Below, piece after piece: positions 9,918 to 17,062 of a stretch of 44,560 bases of DNA. Within the stretch, counting starts at the first letter, position 1. The number at the start of each line of letters is the position of its first letter. Source of the DNA: DASTPP01 sp035762175. GTDB taxonomy: Bacteria > Myxococcota_A > Polyangia > Polyangiales > Polyangiaceae. The DNA lies in contig DASTPP010000436.1 of the NCBI GenBank assembly GCA_035762175.1, forward strand, positions 1 through 44,560. The letters run 5' to 3'. Made by a program: the position numbers and the translations under genes. Under the pieces are notes generated by a model. It had not been told where the DNA came from. It saw nothing but the letters and a program-made list of their open reading frames with translations, and searched no databases.

Positions 9918-10670
9918 TCAATCGAGGTTCGTCAAGATGCGGTGGGCGGCCATCGCCGCGCCGAAGCCGTTGTCGATGTTGGTGACGAGCACCCCCGCCG
10001 CGCAGGTCGTCAGCATCGTGAAGAGCGGCGCCATGCCCCCGAGGTGCGCGCCATAGCCCACGCTCGTCGGCACCGCGATGACCGGGCAGCGCACCAGGCC
10101 GCCGACCACGCTGGGCAGCGCGCCCTCCATGCCAGCGACGGCGACGATGACGTTCGCCTCGTGCAGCGCCGGCAGGTGCGCGAGCAGCCGGTGCAGCCCC
10201 GCGACGCCCACGTCGTAAAGGCAGGTGGGCCGCGCCCCGACCAGCCGCAGCGTTTCGGCCGCCTCTTCGGCCACCGGCACGTCGCCCGTGCCGGCCGTGA
10301 CGACGAGCACGCGGCCCTTGCGCTCGGGCGGCGTGCTCGCCAGGTGGCTCGCGATGCGGGCCACCGGGTTGTACGTCAGGAAGGGCAGCGCCGCGCGCAC
10401 CTCGGCCGCCTTCTCGGGGCCGATGCGCGTGATCATGACGCTCTGGCCCGCGCGGTGAATCTCGCGCGCGATCGTGACGATCTGCTCGGCCGTCTTCGGC
10501 TCGCCGAGCACCACCTCGGGCGCCCCCTGGCGCAGCGCGCGGTGCTGGTCGACGCGGGCGAAGCCCAGGTCGGTGAAGGGCAAGTCGCGCAGGGACGTGA
10601 GCGCCTCGTCGACGCCCAGCGCCCCGCCCGCTACCTTCTGCAAGAGCTCGCGCAACCGGTTCGGGTCCAT
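9918..10670 (-). CDS. larB: LarB, nicotinate adenine dinucleotide carboxylase/hydrolase
   Basis: LarB carboxylates C5 of nicotinic acid adenine dinucleotide and hydrolyses the phosphoanhydride, giving the first intermediate of the nickel-pincer cofactor. The C-terminal half is a PurE-like (AIR carboxylase) domain. Visible family motifs are VVTAGTGDVPVAEEAAETL, VYDVGVAGLHRLL-type DVGVAGLHR, VAVAGMEGALPSVVGGL and VPTSVGYGAHLGG, ending in NIDNGFGAAMAAHRI. Length is 250 residues, normal for LarB. The N-terminal half (LQKVAGGALGVDEAL) matches the usual helical start. It is first in the larB-larC-MFS operon; its start at 10670 faces a C-rich intergenic region shared with the divergent membrane protein gene. 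Confidence 0.95.
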   Translation of the reverse strand: MDPNRLRELLQKVAGGALGVDEALTSLRDLPFTDLGFARVDQHRALRQGAPEVVLGEPKTAEQIVTIAREIHRAGQSVMITRIGPEKAAEVRAALPFLTYNPVARIASHLASTPPERKGRVLVVTAGTGDVPVAEEAAETLRLVGARPTCLYDVGVAGLHRLLAHLPALHEANVIVAVAGMEGALPSVVGGLVRCPVIAVPTSVGYGAHLGGMAPLFTMLTTCAAGVLVTNIDNGFGAAMAAHRILTNLD

Positions 10671-10999
10671 GGCGGTACGAGGGCTTCTTAGCGCGCCGAT
10701 CGCGGCCTGCCTAGTCGGCGGGCGCGCCCGAGCGGGGGGGGCGACGGGGCCTCAAGCCTTCGAAACGATTCGCGAATTTGCCCTTTGTGGCCCCCCTCCG
10801 CCGCCCCCCCCGCCGGCCCCCGCCCCGAAACCCCTTGCCGCCGCCGCCTGGGCCCCGCAAAACCCGTCCCGAGCCCCCCTCCGCCCCGCCTCCGACTCCT
10901 TGGCCCCGGGCCCCCCGGCGCTCGTGCCTCGGGCCGCGGGGGTGTCACCCGGGCCCCCGGGCGGGGGGCAGGCCCCGGGGCGGCGCGCCCCAACGACCC
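10671..10999. other. C-rich divergent intergenic region
   Basis: These 329 bp separate larB (minus) from the plus-strand membrane protein gene. The plus strand is dominated by runs of C (for example around 10790-10830 and 10860-10920), giving very strong strand asymmetry. No promoter can be read by eye, although both flanking genes must be transcribed out of it. An AT-richer patch at 10755-10790 (GAAACGATTCGCGAATTTGC) contains the palindromic TTCGCGAA and is the best place for a promoter or operator. Confidence 0.4.
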
Positions 11000-11557
11000 A
11001 TGCCCGCCCTGCTCGCCCCCTTCGTCGGCTTCTCGCTCGGCGTCTTCTTCTCGTGGGCGTCGGCCGACGAGGTGGCGCGCGGCCTCGGCCCCCTCGTCAT
11101 CTCCCGCCCGTTTGCCATCGTCGCGCTCTTCGCCCTGCTCGGCTTCGCGCCGGCGCTCGGCTACTTTCTCACCTTCGCCGCCGACTGGAGCCTCGCCTAC
11201 CTCGTCGACACCCGGCGCGTGCCCTCGGCCCTGCTCCTCCTGCTCGCCCTCGGCAGCGGCGCCTCGGTGCTCGCCGGCTTCGCCCTCGGCGCCCGCCAGG
11301 TGCGCGCCCGCCGCCCCGTCTCGCTCCTGCCCCTGATGACCGTGCCGCTCGCGGCCGCCGCCGTGCTGCTCGGCGCCTTCGCCCGCAACCTCGCCCTCTT
11401 CGGCTCCTACGTCCAGGTCACCCGCCAGCTCGACGCCGAGCCCATCGCCGGCAGCAGCCTCGGCTACGCCGTCCTCTGGGTGAACGCCTGCCTGCTCGCC
11501 TCCGTTTTGTGGACGGCCCACGAATTGCGCCGCGGCGCGGGCCGCCGCGGCGCCTGA
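11000..11557 (+). CDS. Small integral membrane protein of unknown function
   Basis: I do not recognise a family. From ATG 11000 the product has 185 residues and about five hydrophobic helices: near 5-22, 33-55, 68-90, 109-128 and 150-172. Short charged loops (SWASADEVARG, VDTRRVP, ARQVRARRP) separate them. The basic C-terminus (HELRRGAGRRGA) is probably cytoplasmic. Codon use is typical for the region, with G or C in almost every third position. It may be co-transcribed with the PmbA gene 125 bp downstream. In-frame codons upstream of 11000 run through the C-rich intergenic region and are unlikely to be coding. Confidence 0.7.
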   Translation: MPALLAPFVGFSLGVFFSWASADEVARGLGPLVISRPFAIVALFALLGFAPALGYFLTFAADWSLAYLVDTRRVPSALLLLLALGSGASVLAGFALGARQVRARRPVSLLPLMTVPLAAAAVLLGAFARNLALFGSYVQVTRQLDAEPIAGSSLGYAVLWVNACLLASVLWTAHELRRGAGRRGA

Positions 11558-11682
11558 CCGCGCCCCCCGCCCGGCGCCCCCACGGCCCCCCGTGGCCCCC
11601 CACGGCCCCCCGCGGCCCCGGAGCGTCGGCCACCTCCCTCTCGCGGGTTGACCGTCCCCCGTCCGCGGGGGAGGCTCGCGCC

Positions 11683-14600
11683 ATGAACGACCGCGACATC
11701 GCGAACCTCCTCGATCTGGCCGACGACCTCGTCTCGCGCGCCCGCAAGCGCGGCGTCGACGTCGCCGAGGTCATCGCCCGCTCGGGCTCCGAGCTCTCGG
11801 TCAAGGTGCGGCTGGGCGAGGCCGAGCTCATCGAGGAGGCGGGGCACCGCGCGGTCGGCATGCGCGTCATGAAGGGCAAGCGCGTCGCCCTCACCTCGAC
11901 CAGCGATCTGACCCCCGCGGGCCTCGACCGCTTCCTCGACGACGCGCTCGAGCTCTGCGAGCTCAGCCAAGAAGACCCCTTCGCCGGCCCCGCCGACCCC
12001 GACCTGCTCGCCCGGGGCGCGCTGCCCGAGCTCGATCTCTACGACCCGGCCGGCGGCGGCGTCGGCGCCGACCGGGCCCTCGCGCAGGCCAAGGCGGCCG
12101 AGAAGGCGGCCTTCGACGCCGACCAGCGCATCACCAACAGCGAGGGCGCCACCTACTCGCGCACCGCCGGCGGCTTCGGCATCGCGCTCTCGGGCGGCTT
12201 CCGCGGCGGCTACCTCGGCTCGTACCAGTCGCTCACCGTCGCCCCCGTCGCCGACGACGAGGGCGGCAAGCGCCGCCAGGGCCACCACTGGGCCGCCCGG
12301 CGCCACCTCGCCGAGCTCGAGTCGCCCGAGTCGGTCGGGCGCGAGGCCGCCCGCCGCACCGTCGCCAAGCTCGGCGCGCGCAAGGTGCCGAGCTGCGAGG
12401 CGCCCGTCATCTTCGACCCCGACGCCGCCCGCTCGCTGCTCGGCCTGCTCGCCGGCGCCATCATGGGCGGCAGCATCTGGCGCAAGACGAGCTACCTCGT
12501 CGGGCGCGAGGGCACCGAGGTCGCCAGCCCCCTCGTCACCGTCGTCGACGACCCGCTCTTGCCCCGCGCCCCCGGCTCGCGCCCCTTCGACGGCGAGGGC
12601 CTGCCGACCCGGCGCAACGTCGTCATCGAGGGCGGCGTGCTCAAGACCTACCTCTGCGACAGCTACAGCGGCCGAAAGCTCAAGCGCCCCTCGACCGGCA
12701 GCGCCTCGCGCGGCTCGAGCGGCGGCGTCGGCGAGTCGACCTCGAACTTCATCTTGCAGCCCGGCTCGGCCAGCCGCGACGACATCATCGCCGACACCCC
12801 CCGCGGCCTCTACGTCACCAGCATGATGGGCTTCGGCTACAACCCCGTCACCGGCGACTTCAGCCGCGGCGCCGCCGGCTTCTGGGTCGAGGACGGCAAG
12901 CTCGCCTACCCCGTCGGCGAGGTCACCATCTCGCTCAACTTCGACGACCTGCTCAAGCGCATCGACGCGCTCGGCTCCGACCTCGATCTGCGCACCTCGA
13001 TCGCCGCGCCCACCTTCCGCGTCTCGAGCATGATCATCGCGGGGACGTTACCACCCGCCCCCCGCCTCGGGCCCGGCGTTCGGCCCGCCCGGCGTCGAGG
13101 CCCCCGGCGCCGAGACCACGAACCCGCCCGCGTCGTCGTCCGGCACCTCGGGCCGGCGCCGCGCCACCGACGCGCCCGGCTTCGGCCTGGGCAGCGCCGG
13201 AAAGCGCGACACGATCTCGCCCCCCGGCGCGCGCAGCGCGAGCGCCTCGCCCGCGTTCGAGAGGCCCGACTTGCCCAGCGCGGGCAGCGTCAGCCGCGCC
13301 GCCGAGGGCGCCGGCGCGACGTCGCCCCCCGCGCCCGGCACGAAGCCCTCCGGCGTCAAGAGCACGAACTCGCCCGGGCCCAGCCGGTGCGCCGGCAGGC
13401 CCACCTCGCCGCCCCCGTCGGCGAGCCGAAAGCCCTCGAGCTCGACCGCGTCGCCGCCGTCGTTCACGAGCTCGACCCACTCGGACGCCGGCTCCGGCCC
13501 CAGCGCGTCGGCCAGCACCTCGTTGATCACGACGTGCGGGCGGGCCGGCGCCGTCGTCACCTCGATCGACGCCTCGCCCGGCGCCCCCGCCGCGTCGTAA
13601 TAGCGCGCCACCACCCGCGCCGTCGTCGACGGGGCGAGCCCCCGCAGCACCGCCGGCGCGTCGACGAACGCCCGCGCCGCGAGCGACGCGCCCGCCTCGA
13701 CCAGCGCCAGCACCGGCGAGGGCCCCGGCCGGAGCACCAGCCGATCGTCGAGCGCCTCGCAGCAGATCGGCCCCAGCGCCACCGCGGGCGGCGCGCAGCG
13801 CGCGGGCGAAGGCCCCGGCGCCCCGCCCGGCCCCGGCGTCAGCGGCGTCGGCTCGAGGAACGCCACGGGCACCTCGCCCGCGAGCACGCGAGGCGGCGGA
13901 GGCACCGCCGCGCCCGCCCCCTCGCCCAGCACCAGCGTCACGCACGCGCCGACCCTCGCGTCGTCGACCACGCCGGGGCGCAGCTCATGAGGGCCGAGCG
14001 CGGGCCCCGGCTCTGCCCGCAGCCCCGCCGGCAGCGCCTCGTCGGCGCAATACACCCCGAAGCGCGCCGCGCCCCCCGAGGCCGGAGGCCAGAGCCGCCT
14101 CGCGATCGGCAGCCCGTCGCCCACCACCTCGAGGCCCTCGCGAAAGAGCGCCGAGCCCGCCGCCAGCGTGTACGCGCCCTCGGCGAGCGGCGCCTTCGGC
14201 GCGACGACGAGCGCGCCCCCCTCGAGCCGCACGACCAGGCTCGGCACGGCCCGATCGAGCAGCGACTTCGGCGGCTCGCCCTTCGCGAGGCCCCGCAGCG
14301 CGACGTCGCTCACCTCGCCCCGCACCAGCACCACCGACGCCGCCTCGACGCTCTGGCCGGGCACGGGCCTCAGCTCGAACTGCGCCACCCGCGGCGCCCG
14401 CCCCGCCTGCGTCGCCGGGTACGTGACGAGCTCGACCACGTGGCCCGCGCCCCCCGCGCCCTGGCCCCCGCCCCCGCCGCCGCCCCGGCCCGCCACGCCG
14501 TCGAGCGGGGGACGCTGCTCGGGCAGCGGTGGCAGCCTCGAGCAAGCCGCGAAGAGAGCAACCAAGACCAGGGCCCGCAGGCCCGACCGGCAGAGAAGGG

Positions 14601-14721
14601 TTCGCATACGACCCCTCTCGGACGAGCCCGAGCCCAGTTGCCTGCCGCGTTCAAAGGGGCTCGAAAAAGATCGGAAGCGCCCGGTCGTTCTGCCCTTTTG
14701 CTAGGCTTGATAGGAGAGTAA
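11683..14721 (+). CDS. pmbA: TldE/PmbA-family protein (frame runs on antisense past the expected end)
   Basis: Subunit of the TldD/TldE (PmbA) protease that trims peptide antibiotics and other unfolded peptides. TldE-like proteins lack the catalytic HExxxH of TldD, and none is seen here. Start ATG 11683 follows a GGGGGAGG box. Family landmarks are ITNSEGATYSRTAGGFGI, a SLLGLLAGAIMGGSIWRKTSYL segment of the barrel, the DGEGLPTRRNVVIEGGVLKTYL loop, and the C-terminal GFWVEDGKLAYPVGEVTIS, with the expected final residues FRVSSMIIAGT at about 13046. No stop follows. The frame stays open to TAG 14719-14721, so a literal product would be 1012 residues with a 556-residue antisense tail. The tail is in codon register with the opposing gene, which explains why it lacks stops. 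Its partner TldD is not in the window. Confidence 0.82.
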   Translation: MNDRDIANLLDLADDLVSRARKRGVDVAEVIARSGSELSVKVRLGEAELIEEAGHRAVGMRVMKGKRVALTSTSDLTPAGLDRFLDDALELCELSQEDPFAGPADPDLLARGALPELDLYDPAGGGVGADRALAQAKAAEKAAFDADQRITNSEGATYSRTAGGFGIALSGGFRGGYLGSYQSLTVAPVADDEGGKRRQGHHWAARRHLAELESPESVGREAARRTVAKLGARKVPSCEAPVIFDPDAARSLLGLLAGAIMGGSIWRKTSYLVGREGTEVASPLVTVVDDPLLPRAPGSRPFDGEGLPTRRNVVIEGGVLKTYLCDSYSGRKLKRPSTGSASRGSSGGVGESTSNFILQPGSASRDDIIADTPRGLYVTSMMGFGYNPVTGDFSRGAAGFWVEDGKLAYPVGEVTISLNFDDLLKRIDALGSDLDLRTSIAAPTFRVSSMIIAGTLPPAPRLGPGVRPARRRGPRRRDHEPARVVVRHLGPAPRHRRARLRPGQRRKARHDLAPRRAQRERLARVREARLAQRGQRQPRRRGRRRDVAPRARHEALRRQEHELARAQPVRRQAHLAAPVGEPKALELDRVAAVVHELDPLGRRLRPQRVGQHLVDHDVRAGRRRRHLDRRLARRPRRVVIARHHPRRRRRGEPPQHRRRVDERPRRERRARLDQRQHRRGPRPEHQPIVERLAADRPQRHRGRRAARGRRPRRPARPRRQRRRLEERHGHLAREHARRRRHRRARPLAQHQRHARADPRVVDHAGAQLMRAERGPRLCPQPRRQRLVGAIHPEARRAPRGRRPEPPRDRQPVAHHLEALAKERRARRQRVRALGERRLRRDDERAPLEPHDQARHGPIEQRLRRLALREAPQRDVAHLAPHQHHRRRLDALAGHGPQLELRHPRRPPRLRRRVRDELDHVARAPRALAPAPAAAPARHAVERGTLLGQRWQPRASREESNQDQGPQARPAEKGSHTTPLGRARAQLPAAFKGARKRSEAPGRSALLLGLIGE
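13048..14607 (-). CDS. Lipoprotein with lamin-tail domain
   Basis: Probable surface lipoprotein of 519 residues. The signal peptide (LRALVLVALFAAC) ends in a lipobox, and a Pro/Gly-rich stalk follows. Residues about 50-190 resemble an Ig-like domain of the SbsA type. Near residue 360 a lamin-tail domain begins (VVINEVLADALGPEPASEWVELVND, then VELEGFRLADGGG and GPGEFVLL), a beta fold found in many bacterial exported proteins and often linked to DNA or polymer binding or to envelope roles. Several Cys residues (YCADE, GACVTL, ARCAPP, ICCEAL) may form disulfides. The gene is divergent from the kinase at 14918. Its stop codon TAA (13048-13050) is read as Leu by the overlapping PmbA frame. Confidence 0.8.
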   Translation of the reverse strand: MRTLLCRSGLRALVLVALFAACSRLPPLPEQRPPLDGVAGRGGGGGGGQGAGGAGHVVELVTYPATQAGRAPRVAQFELRPVPGQSVEAASVVLVRGEVSDVALRGLAKGEPPKSLLDRAVPSLVVRLEGGALVVAPKAPLAEGAYTLAAGSALFREGLEVVGDGLPIARRLWPPASGGAARFGVYCADEALPAGLRAEPGPALGPHELRPGVVDDARVGACVTLVLGEGAGAAVPPPPRVLAGEVPVAFLEPTPLTPGPGGAPGPSPARCAPPAVALGPICCEALDDRLVLRPGPSPVLALVEAGASLAARAFVDAPAVLRGLAPSTTARVVARYYDAAGAPGEASIEVTTAPARPHVVINEVLADALGPEPASEWVELVNDGGDAVELEGFRLADGGGEVGLPAHRLGPGEFVLLTPEGFVPGAGGDVAPAPSAARLTLPALGKSGLSNAGEALALRAPGGEIVSRFPALPRPKPGASVARRRPEVPDDDAGGFVVSAPGASTPGGPNAGPEAGGGW

Positions 14722-14758
14722 AGAAAACCTCTCGCCAGGCTTGAGCGGGGCGTAAAGA
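14703..14758. promoter_or_regulatory. 22-bp direct repeat in a divergent promoter region
   Basis: Two copies of a 22-bp sequence, AGGCTTGA followed by a variable GG-rich part and GTAAAGA, occupy 14703-14724 and 14737-14758 (18 of 22 identical, 34-bp period). Further GTAAAGAA-like matches occur nearby, one inverted near 14803-14810. The 310 bp between the lipoprotein start (14607) and the kinase start (14918) must hold both promoters and is clearly AT-richer than its surroundings, for example AACATTTCTTAATTTGCC at 14842-14859. The repeat looks like paired binding sites for an unknown regulator. Confidence 0.45.
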
Positions 14759-14917
14759 GCACCTTGGCTTACATGACCGCTGAAGCGAGCCCTCTTCTTT
14801 ACCCTGGCGAAGTCGGTCGACCCATCGCACAAAAAGAGCCTAACATTTCTTAATTTGCCAAAGGTGAGCCTGGGCCAAATTTAGCAAACCTCTCGCAGAC
14901 TTTCTTGGGAGCCTGTG

Positions 14918-17050
14918 ATGCCGCGTGGGTACGTTCCGATCTTCGAGCTCGGACGGGGAGGCATGGGCGACGTGCTTCTGGCGGTCGCCACCGGCCCGGG
15001 GGGCATCACCAAGCTGCACGTGGTCAAGCGGCTGCGCGACGAGCTCGCGCAGGACGCCGACTTTCTGGCCATGTTCTTCAACGAGGCGCGCATCGCCGCG
15101 CGCATCGACCACCCGAACGTGGTGCAGACCTACGAGTTCGGCTTCGACGGCGAGTGCTACTTCAGCACGATGGAGTACCTCGAGGGCCAGAGCCTCGAGG
15201 CCCTCTTCACCCGGGGCGGCGCCGCGGTGCCGGCCGAGATCTACCTCGCGGCCGTGTGCGACGCGCTCGCGGGGCTGCACCACGCGCACGAGCTCTGCGA
15301 CTACGACGGCCGGCCCCTGCGCATCGTGCACCGCGACGTCAGCCCGCAGAACATCTTCGTCACCTACGAGGGGCGGGCGAAGCTGCTCGACTTCGGCATC
15401 GCCAAGGCGGCCGACTCGGTGAGCGCGACGCGCACCGGCGCGGTCAAGGGCAAGATGGCGTACATGCCGCCCGAGCAGATCGAGCGCACCGAGACGTTCG
15501 ACCGGCGCGCCGACGTCTTCGCGGTGGGGGCGATCCTTTGGCGCGTCATCACCGGCCAGCGCCTCTGGAAGGGCATGAACGACATCGAGATCTACATGCA
15601 CCTGACCGAGAAGGGCGTGCCCTCGCCCCGCGCGTTGCGGCCCGACGCGCCCGCCGAGCTCGTCGCGATCTGCGAGCGCGCGCTCGACGGCGACGCCGAC
15701 CGGCGCTTCCCGACGGCGCTCGCGCTGCAGCAGGCGCTCGAGGGCTACCTCGAGCGGGCGGGGGCGAGGGTGATGCCGCGGCAGGTGGGCGCCGTCGTCG
15801 CCGAGCTCTTCGCCGACGAGCGCGCGCGGGTGAGCGCGGCGATCGCGGCGCGCTTCTCGCAAGGCACACCCATCGAGGAGGCGGGCGGGCCGACGCCGCC
15901 GATGATGCCCGCCTTCGGCCTCCCGCTCGACTCCGAGGGCAAGATCATCAGCGTCGGGGCGCTCGAGCCCGTCACCTCGGTGATGTCGAACGAGCAGGTG
16001 CAGGCGATCCGCACGGCGGGGCGCCCCACCGCGCGCATCGGGCCCGAGCTCCCGCCGCCGCGGGCGCCGCTCTCGACCGACATCACGGCGCCGGTGGCCA
16101 TGCTGACCGACTCGAAGGCCGCGCTGCTGGCGGCCGACGTCGACTGGCCGGCCGACAGCGAGGCGCAGCAGCCGGCCGCCCCGCCGCCCGCGCCCGCGCG
16201 CGGCGACGCCTGGCCGACCCGCGACGCGCCCGCGCGCGGCGACGCCTGGCCGACCGGCAACGCGGCCTCGCGCGGCGACGCTTGGCCGACCGGCGACGCG
16301 GCCGCGCTCCTGGCGGGGCGGGCGGCGGCCGCGCAGGTCGGGCCGGCGTGGCCCGCCGAGCCGGGCGCGGGCGAGGCCGCGTGGCCGGCGGGCCAGGCGG
16401 CGCAGGGGGCGTGGCCCGCCGGCCAGGCAGAGTATGGGTCGAGGGGCGGGCCCCTCGCGTCCTGGCCCGCGGGCGGCGCCCTGGCGACGGGGTACGGGTC
16501 GGCGGCGACCTCGTCGGCGCAGCGAGCAGCGGCGATGGCGCCCCTCTCGGTCGAAGAGGCGACCAAGGCCCTCGCGGCGGTCTCGGGCGACGAGGCGGGC
16601 AGGGCCCTCGCGGGCTGGCCGAAGGGCCCGGCGGGCGAGTGGGTGCGCGCCATGGCCCTGCCGGCGCTCGCCGCCTTCGCGCTCGCCGCGCTCGTGCTCG
16701 TGGCCAAGGGCATGGGCCTCTTCTCCTCGAGCCAGGGCCCCTCGGACGAGCCGGCGCCGCTCGCGGGCCCCGCGCCGGCCGCCGGCCCCTTCGTGCTGCG
16801 CGTCGTGCCCACGCCCGCGAACGCCCGCATCGTCGTCGACGAGCACCCGCTCGAGCTCGGCACGGCGAGCTTCCCCAAGGGCGAGGCGCGCCACCGCGTC
16901 TCGGTCGAGGCCCCGGGCTACGAGCCCTACGCCGACTGGGTCACCCTGCGCGGGCCCCAGACCACCCTGCGCGTCACCCTGAAGCCGAAGGCCGCCCAGG
17001 GCGCGGCCCCCGCGGCCGACGTGGTGCGCAAAGAGGGGCCGGGGGGCTAG
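14918..17050 (+). CDS. Membrane-anchored Ser/Thr protein kinase with PEGA domain
   Basis: Hanks-type kinase, about 710 residues. ATG 14918 is preferred over the adjacent GTG 14915 because GGGAG lies 6 nt before it. The kinase domain covers residues about 6-270. It has the glycine loop LGRGGMGDV, the ATP Lys in LHVVKRL, the catalytic loop HRDVSPQN and the metal-binding DFGIAK. A long Ala/Pro region follows, with a short repeat (RGDAWPT three times). A single transmembrane helix (ALPALAAFALAALVLVA) lies near residue 590, and an extracytoplasmic PEGA domain (about 627-695: FVLRVVPTPANARIVVDE...VSVEAPGYEPY) ends the protein. The layout suits a receptor kinase that senses the cell wall or a surface ligand and phosphorylates cytoplasmic targets. 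It converges with the next gene, with 12 bp between stops. Confidence 0.92.
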   Translation: MPRGYVPIFELGRGGMGDVLLAVATGPGGITKLHVVKRLRDELAQDADFLAMFFNEARIAARIDHPNVVQTYEFGFDGECYFSTMEYLEGQSLEALFTRGGAAVPAEIYLAAVCDALAGLHHAHELCDYDGRPLRIVHRDVSPQNIFVTYEGRAKLLDFGIAKAADSVSATRTGAVKGKMAYMPPEQIERTETFDRRADVFAVGAILWRVITGQRLWKGMNDIEIYMHLTEKGVPSPRALRPDAPAELVAICERALDGDADRRFPTALALQQALEGYLERAGARVMPRQVGAVVAELFADERARVSAAIAARFSQGTPIEEAGGPTPPMMPAFGLPLDSEGKIISVGALEPVTSVMSNEQVQAIRTAGRPTARIGPELPPPRAPLSTDITAPVAMLTDSKAALLAADVDWPADSEAQQPAAPPPAPARGDAWPTRDAPARGDAWPTGNAASRGDAWPTGDAAALLAGRAAAAQVGPAWPAEPGAGEAAWPAGQAAQGAWPAGQAEYGSRGGPLASWPAGGALATGYGSAATSSAQRAAAMAPLSVEEATKALAAVSGDEAGRALAGWPKGPAGEWVRAMALPALAAFALAALVLVAKGMGLFSSSQGPSDEPAPLAGPAPAAGPFVLRVVPTPANARIVVDEHPLELGTASFPKGEARHRVSVEAPGYEPYADWVTLRGPQTTLRVTLKPKAAQGAAPAADVVRKEGPGG

Positions 17051-17062
17051 CGGGGCGCCGCC

